This document shows positions 55,819-64,000 of a stretch of DNA of 64,000 nucleotides, piece by piece. The DNA lies in contig NC_091671.1 in NCBI RefSeq assembly GCF_042453785.1, positions 7,076,001 through 7,140,000 of the forward strand, in the 5' to 3' direction. A model generated the notes under the pieces. The model had not been told where the DNA came from and searched no databases. It saw only the letters and a program-made list of their open reading frames with translations. Each line of letters begins with the position of its first letter. Position 1 is the stretch's first letter. A program made the translations under genes and the position numbers. Source of the DNA: Malus domestica (Eukaryota > Streptophyta > Magnoliopsida > Rosales > Rosaceae).

Positions 55819-58800
55819 ATGGAAATTATAATTGCAATTGCCTCAAAAATTGGAGAGTCCTTGGTCACACCAATAGGAACAGAGTTTGGCTATTTGGTTA
55901 ATTACCATTCCAACCTTGAAAGTCTTAGGGGTGAGATAAAAAAGCTTTTTGACAAGAATGATGGAGTGCAAAGATTGGTAGATGCTGCCAAAAGGAATGG
56001 TGAAATCATCAAACCTGATGTTCAGAGTTGGCTAAAGAATGTGAACGACGACATGGTCAAAAAAGTGTTGCAGTTTGAGGATGAAATTAACAAGAAAAGG
56101 CGATGTGTGTATCGATGGAGCTTGAGTCGGAGAGCCTATAAGATTAAACAAGAAGTTCTTCAGCTCCAAAACGAAGGAGCATTTGAAAATATGGCCCATC
56201 CTGCACCTTCACCAGAGATATGGTCAACATTCAAGAAAGGTTTTAAGGATTTCAAGTCCAGAATGGCATACATGAATAAGGTGATAGAGGGTTTGAAGAG
56301 GGAACGAGTACGAATGATCGGGATTTGTGGAATGGGGGGTGTGGGTAAAACCATAATGGTGAAAGAAATCATCGTAAGATTGGCAAAACTAGACTTGTTT
56401 GATAAAATTGTAATGGCAACTGTGTCTCAAAGTCCAAGTATTAGGATGATCCAGTCGGAAATTGCAGACAAAATAGGTTTGAAATTTGAGGAGGAATCAG
56501 AGCCCGGAAGAGCACTAAAGCTACGTGGGAGACTCATGGAAATAAAGAGGATCCTGATTGTATTAGATGATGTCTGGACAGAGCTTAATTTTGAGGCTAT
56601 AGGACTCCCTTGTGGAGATGATCATGAAGGGTGCAAAGTTTTGTTGACATCACGAGATTCGGAAGTCTGCAACAGGATGGGAAGTCAACAAATTATTGCT
56701 GTCCCGATTTTAACACCAGAAGAATCACAGGAGCTCTTTCGAGAAATGGTAGGTGAATCCTTCAATGATCCTTATTTACGTTCCACTACAAAAGATGTAT
56801 TGAAGGAATGTGGAGGTTTACCTATTGCAATTGTAACTGTTGGAAAAGCCCTAGAAAAGAAAAACAAGTGTGAATGGGATGATGCCCTTAATCAGCTGCG
56901 AAAATCTACCCCAGTGAACATCCCTGGAGTGAATGACAAAGTTTATTCTAGCATAAAATGGAGTTATGATAGATTGGAGAGTGATGAAGCCAGGTCATGT
57001 CTTTTACTTTGTTGTTTATTTCCAGAAGATTATGATATTCCAATTGAGTATTTGATTCGATATGGGTGGGGTCGAGGATATTTTAGCAACATCTTTACTT
57101 TGGAAGATGCAAGAAATAGAGTGCATTATTTGGTTGGCCAACTAAAAAGAAGGTTTTTGTTGCTCGATAGTGGCAAGAGTGAGGCTACAAAAATGCATGA
57201 CGTAGTTCGCGATGTTGCCATATGGATTGCTTCAAGAGATCCACATGGATTTTTGATAAGAAGTGATGCTGAAAATAAAGGGTGGCCAAATTTAGCTACA
57301 TATGACCATTACACTACCATCTCACTTGTTGGCGAATTGGAGATTCAACATGGTTTGAAATGCCCAAAACTTGAGCTTCTACAGACGATGGAAGGACGTT
57401 TTTCAGAAGGTAGCATGGACAACATTTGTAAGGCGATGAAAGAACTGAAGGTTTTAGCTTTGGTGGGAATGGAAATGGAAGACCTAGGCTCATCAAGATC
57501 ACTAGGATTACTGAAGAATCTGCGGACCTTGTGCCTAGATGGGTCTAATTTTGATGGCACGTCTACTGATGTTATTGGGAGTTTGGAGAATTTAGAAATC
57601 CTCAGCTTTCGGGAATGTGATTCCATGCGTGAGTTGCCGAGGGAAATTGGACGACTTAAACAGTTAAGGTTGTTAGATACGACAGACTGTCGGAAACTTG
57701 AGGTGATTCCACATGGTATCTTATCCAGCTTATGTAGACTTGAAGAACTGTATATGCATTGTAGCTTTAATAAATGGGAAATTGGAAGAGGAAGAGAAGA
57801 AAAGGGGATGGCAAGCATTTCTGAGGTGATGTCTCTGTCTCATCATTTGAAGGTTCTAGCCATAAATATACCCAATGTCATCCACTTGTTGCCAAAAGAC
57901 ATAGTCTTTGAAAAGCCCAACAATAAGATTCGGTATATGCCTTGCAAGATGGACAGAAGCAGTCAAAGAATTTTTTAGGACAACTTATGCATTCGAAAAT
58001 TGTTTGATGATTGAAAAAAGTGATGCAAGGGAGTTGGAGGAGAGTCAAGCAGTTAGACTTTTGTTGAAAAAATCTAAAAATTTGACTTTGCGCAAAGTTA
58101 AGAATTTCTCTGTCCTCACTGATTTAGACCAAGAAGGATTTCAAGATTTGAAAGATTTGGATCTTCGGTATTGTCCACATATCGAGTATCTTGCAAATGG
58201 AACAAGTGGGTTTTTGACCAACCTAAGAATCATTCAATTGAAATTTTGTGGTGTCTTAAAATATGTCTTTTCATTATCAGTAGCAAGAAACTTGGTACAA
58301 CTCCAGGAATTAAACATTTATGGATGTGATCAAATGGAAGAAATTGTGTCAAAGCAAGGGAGAGAACATGAGGAGGAAGCCGATATAATATCTTTCCATA
58401 AATTAACCAATTTGACTCTCGAGGGTCTAGGGAGTTTGGTTGGTTTCTTCCAAGCCAACAAGCTATACTCCAACCAAGAAGAGGTATGTCCCACTCTCCA
58501 ATCTCTATGAGATGAGGAGGCAGCCGATATGTGGAAATTTGAAATTATTTAACTGATAATTATTTTTCTTTTTCAGGAAAAAACGGCAAGGGTTGAGCAT
58601 CAATCTGCAGGCATATTTGAAAAAGCAATATTTCCATCAACGTGCATTTCATGGTTTCCAAGTTTAGAAAAGGTGAGATTGGGATTTATGGAGTTTGAAG
58701 GCGTGCTATTTGATCTTAAAATCCATGTAGTTATGGATGGGCAGACAGCTCCAACTTTTCCCCAGTTACGTGGGTTGGAGATAATTTTTTGTTCGTTTAC

Positions 58801-60214
58801 ACATTTGTGGAAAAACATTCCATCTGGATTTCAGGGCTTCCGAAATTTGAGATGTTTGGATATAAGAGAATGTTGTGGTCTAAAATATGTGTTCTCGCAT
58901 TTAATTGCCCGAGAACTTTTGAATCTTGAAGAGGTAAAGATATCTAGATGTCCGGACATGGAAACTATAGTTAGAATCAAAGAGCAAAATGAAGAAGAGG
59001 CGACAAAACACATGATTTTGTTTCCGAAACTGAACACATTTGAACTACAATACCTGCCTCGTCTCACAAGTCTTTGTCCAGAGGGATTTACATTTCTATG
59101 GTCATCCATAAAAAATATGCACGTGAACAAATGTGAAAATTTGAAGACATTGGTGAATAACTTGAAGAAGGATTCAACAAGTCATGATTTCAGCACTTCT
59201 CCAACACGTTCATCGAATTGGTGCCCTGCTGGATGTGGATGCGCACCATACTCAAGACCAAACGCCCACCGCCCCATTGAAATATTGCCACGTCCAATTA
59301 ACCTGGAGGTAAGCTTTTAAATCAGGTTCAATTAACCTCTATAAGTACAACTTTTAATTAGTATTGTATCATCTTGTTGATCGTGTTTAATTTTCTAGAT
59401 TACACCAACTAATCTTGAAGACTCAAATGATGATGATAATCTCGAAAATCTTACTGTAAGTGACTGTAATTCGATGGAAGTGATTTTCCAACTCAAGGGA
59501 CCGAAGCATGAAGAAAGTAGTCACTCTGTTGAAGCATTCAATAAATTGAGTTCCTTGCAGTTATATACATTGCCAAGTTTAACGCGTGTTTGGGAGACGG
59601 GTAGTTCACAACCGATGTTTACGGGAAGCAGCTTCGGAAACTTGAAATCGCTGCGGGTCTATTATTGCAACCAGTTGAAATACTTGTTTTCATCGTCCAT
59701 AGTCAAACTTCTTGTGAGTGTAGAGAACATAGAAGTTCAGAAGTGTGAGCAGATGGAAGAAATCATTGCCGCAGAAGAAGAAACAGCTGAAATAATTACA
59801 TTACCTAAAGTGAAGTCCATCAAGCTTTTAAGGCTGCCAAAACTCAAGTATTTTTGTGGTGAAGCTTATACTTTGAAGTTGCCGTCTTTGGAGTTATTGA
59901 AGGTTACTGACGTGCAAAACTTAAGCCTATTAGCTCCTAAACTTACCGGCACACATCCCCGATTGCAAGTACGCACCGCGTTGGGAGTGGCTGAATGGAA
60001 GGGGGACCTCAATGCCACTCTAAGGAATATTTACGTCACAAGGTATGCTTTAATATAAGGTTTTTAATTTCCAATCATTTATGGCAAACAGCACAAAAAT
60101 TTCGACAACAAATTTAGGCAAAGCATAATCAACAGTTCAGATTTAGTTTGACGAAAGTGTAATCAAAATTTAGTCAAAAATACACATACACACACATAAA
60201 TATGTATGTGTGTA

Positions 60215-60251
<37 letters not shown>

Positions 60252-60400
60252 GTATGTGCGTATGTGCACACTAGAGTGTATTTAGATATGTTTTTCTTCT
60301 TTTGAAAACTCAATTATATCTCAAGAAAATATCTGTCTTTTATTTCTAACACAGGAAGGGTGAAGATGATGAAATCGACAGGAAGGATGAACACAATTAA
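55819..60400 (+). pseudogene. CNL (CC-NB-ARC-LRR) disease-resistance gene (copy D), near-intact with one frameshift
   Basis: RPS2/At4g27190-like intracellular immune receptor. Exons are 55819-58483, 58577-59308, 59399-60042 and 60355-60400, with GT-AG introns. Exon 1 encodes a coiled coil (about 1-140), P-loop GMGGVGKTI (171-179; the usual second T is I), kinase-2 ILIVLDDVW (245-253), RNBS-B KVLLTSRD (273-280), CGGLPIAI (331-338), CLLLCCLFPEDYDI, MHDVV (459-463) and LRRs. Near 57915-57935 the frame shifts by one base: the first frame ends at 57976-57978, and the LRRs resume in another frame (RFGICLARWTEAVKEF). Exon 2 has SLCPEGFTFLWSS and WCPAGCGCAPYSR, exon 3 more LRRs, and exon 4 an acidic tail (KGEDDEIDRKDEHN). 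If the frameshift is a sequencing error, this is a full CNL gene; otherwise it makes an NB-ARC protein with a short LRR. Confidence 0.88.
60043..60354 (+). other. Last intron of CNL copy D, with (TG)n(TA)n microsatellite
   Basis: Intron GTATGC...ACACAG. A CA/TG-rich palindromic start and (TG)n then (TA)n tract lies at about 60180-60250, at the place where copy B has its long (AT)n. Confidence 0.8.
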
Positions 60401-60752
60401 TCGATCAAGCACATCTTCAACTTCTTCTAGGTTTAGTAAAAACTGCTATTTTCGGAAACACATATACAATAAGCATAACCGTTTCAACTTATTTGAGTTT
60501 CAGTGATTTCTAATATTCTCCAATGCATGCAGGACAACAATTCAAAGAAGGTTGTGGCTTCAACAATTCGTTTACCATCTCATATGTACAAACCAATAAA
60601 ATGTCATTTGTTGCACCAGACTTTCATTCCAAAAATACATCGTCAATGACATTTATCTAAGTTCTCATTATTAATGTTTGTATCTAAGTTCGCATTATTA
60701 ATGTTTGTTTATTTGCCCGAAGAAATGAGAAATGCTTATGTAAAAATAAATA
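60401..60752. repeat. CNL flank, block D (short)
   Basis: 60415-60650 matches the start of the other flanks (GTGGCTTCAACAATTCGTTTACC). Similarity ends near 60700, much earlier than in A and B. Confidence 0.7.
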
Positions 60753-61335
60753 CAACAACAACAACAACAACAAAGCATTTTCCCACTAAGTGGGGTCGGC
60801 TATATGAATCCTAGAACACCATTGCGCTCGGTTTTGTGTCATGTCCTCCGTTAGATCCAAGTACTCTAAGTCTTTTCTTAGAGTCTCTTCCAAAGTTTTC
60901 CTAGGTCTTCCTCTACCCCTTCGGCCCTGAACCTCTGTCCCGTAGTCACATCTTCGAACCGGAGCGTCAGTCGGCCTTCTTTGCCCATGTCCAAATCACC
61001 GGAACCGATTTTCTCTCATCTTTCCTTCAATTTCGGCTACTCCTACTTTACCTCAGATATCCTCATGCCCAATCTTATCCTTTCTCGTGTGCCCACACAT
61101 CCCACGAAACATCCTCATCTCCGCTACACCCATTTTGTGTATGTGTTGATTCTTCACCGTCCAACATTCTGTGCCATACAACATCGTTGGCCTTATTGTC
61201 GTCCTATAAAATTTTCTCTTGAGCTTCAGTGGCCTACGACGGTCACATAACACGCCGGATGCACTCTTACACTTCATCCATCCAGCTCGTATTCTATGGT
61301 TGAGATCTCCATCTAATTCTCCGTTCTCTTGCAAG
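60753..61335 (-). mobile_element. RTE-clade LINE, 3' end (5'-truncated copy)
   Basis: On the minus strand the frame 61053-61334 reads DGDLNHRIRAGWMKCKSASG, RKFYRTTIRPTMLYGTECW and MGVAEMRMFRGMCGHTRKDK, the C-terminal part of plant RTE reverse transcriptases. The downstream phrases EIEGKMRENRF, RRPTDAPVRRCD and RGRGRPRKTL follow in broken frames to about 60790. The element ends in a (TTG)n tail (plus strand CAACAACAACAACAACAA at 60753-60770), typical of RTE. It is 5'-truncated at about 61335, as most LINE copies are. It is complementary in content to the 5' part found at 29645-30830. Confidence 0.87.
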
Positions 61336-62930
61336 ATAAATCATAGGCAGCAAAAATGGTCGCTTTTTGTGATCTTCGCTAGATTGCTCCGGTCATTAGT
61401 GTGGATAAGTATATAAATGAATAGAGATAGGAAAGCAAACACAAGATGTACGTGGTTCACCCAAATTGGCTACGTCCACGGAATAGAAGAGTTCTCATTA
61501 ATTGTGAAGGGTTTACACAAGTACATAGGTTCAAACTCTCCTTTAGTGAGTACAAGTGAATGATTTAGTACAAATGACATTCGGAAATATTGTGAGAGAA
61601 TGATCTCGTAATCACGAAACTTCTAAGTATCGGAGTGTGGTATCGTCTTGACTTGCCTTATCTGTCTCATAGGTAGATGTGGCATCTTCTCTGGAAGTAC
61701 TCTTCCTCCATCCAGGGGTGGTATCTTTAACTGGTGGAGATGCACAAGGTAATGTATCAATTTCACTTGAAGCTTACTTGTAGTTTCAGGCTTGGTCAAG
61801 CGCGATACAAACCATGTAGTAGGAGTCCCCCAAGTCGCCGAGCTAGGGGATCTACTGAAAGAGGTGACAGACAAGGTAAGCAATCAGAGCTCCGGCTGAT
61901 TGTTCACCTTCTCCCCATCTTGCAGCAGCATGAAGGATAAAGAGAAGAAAAATGAGAAGAGATGATATGGGATACTTTTGCTTTTGAAGAAGTAACTTTC
62001 CACAGGCTTATTCTTGAACTGAGCTGGAGGGTTTTCTGGTTTCCTCCAGAGCCGACTGAAGAATTTGAGGGTCAAAACAAGTCCATCAAATCTAGAGTAC
62101 GTTCGACCCTGCTGATATGGGATACTTTTGCTTTTGACAGAGTAATGGATGTATCGGAACGTGTGCTGTTACGCTTGTCTCCACATGCTTCCTTGTATCC
62201 TTCGCACTTGCCCTATCTGTTCCTCAAGCAGATGCGGTATCTTCCCTGGAAACATAAGATGTTGAAGATGAGTACTCGAGAGCAATGTCAGGTAAGTAAT
62301 CAGGTAAGGGGTTCCAGGCAGTCAGTTCCTGGCTGGAAGCTTGATTCCAAGTGCTGACTGATTACTCTCTTTCTCCTTGTCTTGCAGGTAAAAACAAGGC
62401 CAAAGGAAAAGACAGGGAAAAAGCATGATATGGGATACTCTTGCTTTTAATCTTGATGATATGAGATATTCTTGCTCTAGTATAGCTTGTTTGCAGAGGT
62501 ATTATCGGGGGGAAAGAAAGCTGAATATTTCGAAAGGCTTCGTTGGGAGTGCCCTCTCAGATATGAGGAAGGGTTGAGCATTTTTGCAGGTCTGCCTGTC
62601 CGTTGGGGATGGAGGTCGACATATATAGGAGTCTCCCTAACAACAAGTAGTAATGCTATTCCTTTACCCTGCTTGGTCATAGCACGGTAGTGGGAGCTGC
62701 CAGCTTCACATGTTTTAACTCTGTCAGAGCACTTTGAAAAAGTGGTCTGTGGTATCTGGCTCTCGAGAAGTCTTCGACAGAATGCCCATAATTTTCGCAA
62801 AGCTGAGTGTGTGTGTGACAGGTGCTGATAAGGCTAGAAAAGTAGGTGTCTCTTCGATTTCTGAGATCGGCCCTCGTGGTCTCTGAGCAGCCCAGCTTTT
62901 GAGAAATCGAGCGTCTCTTCGATTGATTCG
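61336..62930. mobile_element. Non-coding LTR-type (LARD-like) repeat region, left part
   Basis: Long non-coding sequence with repeated phrases: GATATGGGATACTTTTGCTTTTGA at 61965 and 62116, and a diverged copy near 62427. Two gene-like 'CTTGCCTTATCTGTCTCA / CTTGCCCTATCTGTTCCTCA' passages, each followed by ...CAGATG.GG.ATCTTC.CTGGAA, lie about 550 bp apart. TACGTGGTTCACCCAAATTG near 61448 is a phrase also found, shorter, near 30833. No retrotransposon protein domain is seen. LARD-like origin is an inference from composition and repetition. Confidence 0.5.
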
Positions 62931-63455
62931 GAGAACGATGCATCTTCGATTTTTAAGAAAGCAATCATGCTGGGGGTCTGGCTCTCGAGATTTGGGGAGC
63001 AGTGTCACTTCGATTTTTGAGAAAGTAATCATGTTGGGAGTCTGGCTCTCGAGATTCGGAGGGCGGTGCCTCTTCGATTTTGGAGCAAGCAATCTTGTTG
63101 GGAGTGTTTTCTCGAATGTGAGTAAAGGTTGGGCATGTTTGCTAGTCTACCTTGCCACGAAGCACAGAGGTTGACACACAGGGATTTTCCAATTATCCAG
63201 CAATGGTACTGTTCCTTTACCCTCTCTTCGATTTTTGAGAAAGTAGTCATGTTGGGAGTCTGGCTCTCGAGATTCGGAGGACGGTGCCTCTTCGATTTTG
63301 GAGCAAGCAATCTTATTGGTAGTGTTTTCTCGAGTGTGAGTAAAGGTTGGGCATGTTTGCTAGTCTACCTTGCCACGAAGCACAGAGATTGACACACAGG
63401 AACTTTCCAATTATCCAGCAGTGGTACTGTTCCTTTACCCTTGTGGGTAATAATA
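62931..63455 (+). repeat. Tandem repeat with 218-bp unit
   Basis: 63021-63238 and 63239 to about 63447 are near-identical (offset exactly 218), with TCTGGCTCTCGAGATTCGGA, AAGGTTGGGCATGTTTGC and CCACGAAGCACAGAG. A partial, more diverged unit precedes at about 62957-63020. Several frames cross the units on both strands, but they are repeats of one another, not genes. Confidence 0.85.
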
Positions 63456-63690
63456 TGGTAGCTAGACCTTCAAAATTTATGGGTCTAAACTTGTTAGTGC
63501 TGTTTCTTTGCTATTCTTTTACCTTTCTTGGCCAGAGCGATGTAGTGGGAGCTGCAAGCTTTACGTGCTCAATTTTGGCAGAGAACTTTGGCAAAGTTAT
63601 ATGTGGTACCCATGAGCTATTGTTGCGTGTGGGAAGTGGGTGATTGAACAGTAAGATTCATGTGTTTTCTACTTCCTCAGAAGTCTTCGA
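63456..63690. other. Repeat-region spacer
   Basis: Contains a diverged copy of 62670-62720 (ATAGCACGGTAGTGGGAGCTGC against GAGCGATGTAGTGGGAGCTGC). No gene is seen. Confidence 0.45.
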
Positions 63691-64000
63691 CAGAATGCCC
63701 ATAATTTCCGCAAAGCTGAGTGTGCGTGTGACAGGTGCTGACAAGGCTGGAAAAGTAGGTGCCTCTTCGATTTCTGAGATCGGCACTCGTGGTCTCTGAG
63801 GAGCCCAGCTTTTGAGAAAGCGAGCGCCTCTTCGATTTCTGAGATCGGCCTTCGTGGTCTTTGAGCAGCCTAACTTTTGAGAAAGCAAACGCCTCTTCGA
63901 TTTCTGAGATCAACCCTCGTGGTCTCTAAGCAGCCCAACTTTTGAGAAAGCAAACGCCTCTTCGATTTCTGAGCAGGCGCCTCTTCGATTTCTAAAGCTC
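63691..64000 (+). repeat. Tandem array of about 62-66 bp units
   Basis: At least four units of CCTCTTCGATTTCTGAGATC...CTCGTGGTCTCTGAGCAGCCCA.CTTTTGAGAAAGC, continuing past the window edge. A single diverged unit precedes at 62845-62925, linking this array with the 218-bp repeat, whose units also contain CTCTTCGATTTT.GAGAAAG. Confidence 0.85.

Noticed and set aside
62677-63310. Minus-strand frames of 88-122 codons
   Set aside because: They repeat each other because the DNA is a 218-bp tandem array; no domain.

Overview
The window reads as repeat-rich nuclear DNA of a dicot plant. Spliceosomal GT-AG introns, a coiled-coil NB-ARC-LRR (CNL) resistance-gene cluster, a class I small heat-shock protein gene, a Cassandra TRIM element with 5S rRNA-like LTRs, and RTE, hAT, MULE, PIF/Harbinger and Helitron elements all fit. 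The repeat families and the RPS2/At4g27190-like CNL type suggest Rosaceae, probably the apple/pear tribe; that placement is an inference. I see no prokaryotic operons, CRISPR arrays or tRNA genes.

Layout. 1-7914 and 17306-17850 form one segmental-duplication block (A). It holds a 3' fragment of a CNL gene (1360-4064), broken by an 841-bp MULE-type element, plus a long non-coding flank carrying a solo LTR and a PIF/Harbinger-like element. The flank is split by a 9.4-kb Helitron-like insertion (7915-17305) containing sense-strand fragments of at least three unrelated host genes: a PPR protein, casein kinase 1 and a GPN-loop GTPase. 18.2-31.9 kb is nested transposon debris: a dismembered TTF-zinc-finger/hAT-like transposase, a truncated UDP-glycosyltransferase, LINE fragments, a large inverted repeat, a complete Cassandra TRIM and the 5' part of an RTE element.

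Block B (31985-37770) repeats block A with a CNL pseudogene that keeps its 5' end; it supplies 'empty sites' for the solo LTR, Harbinger and Helitron insertions in A. Block C (37770-42650) holds a CNL 3' fragment, a minisatellite and the 5' part of a mitochondrial TIM10-like gene carrying a nested MULE/hAT insertion. 42.6-55.7 kb is mostly non-coding, with an LTR-retrotransposon remnant, an apparently intact class I sHSP gene (45908-46390, minus) with heat-shock elements, a frameshifted sHSP relative (49200-49677), a hAT element and a Harbinger-like element.

Block D (55690-60700) is the most complete CNL gene: four exons with all NB-ARC motifs, but one frameshift in the LRR part of exon 1. 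After it come the 3' end of an RTE element (minus strand) and a 2.6-kb array of degenerate repeats typical of a non-coding LTR-type element (LARD-like).

By sequence alone the sHSP gene is the only locus whose reading frame is fully intact. The CNL cluster looks like a birth-and-death array in which unequal recombination between gene bodies and their flanks made chimeric blocks, later hit by many transposons. The paralogous blocks act as built-in controls that date and delimit several insertions.
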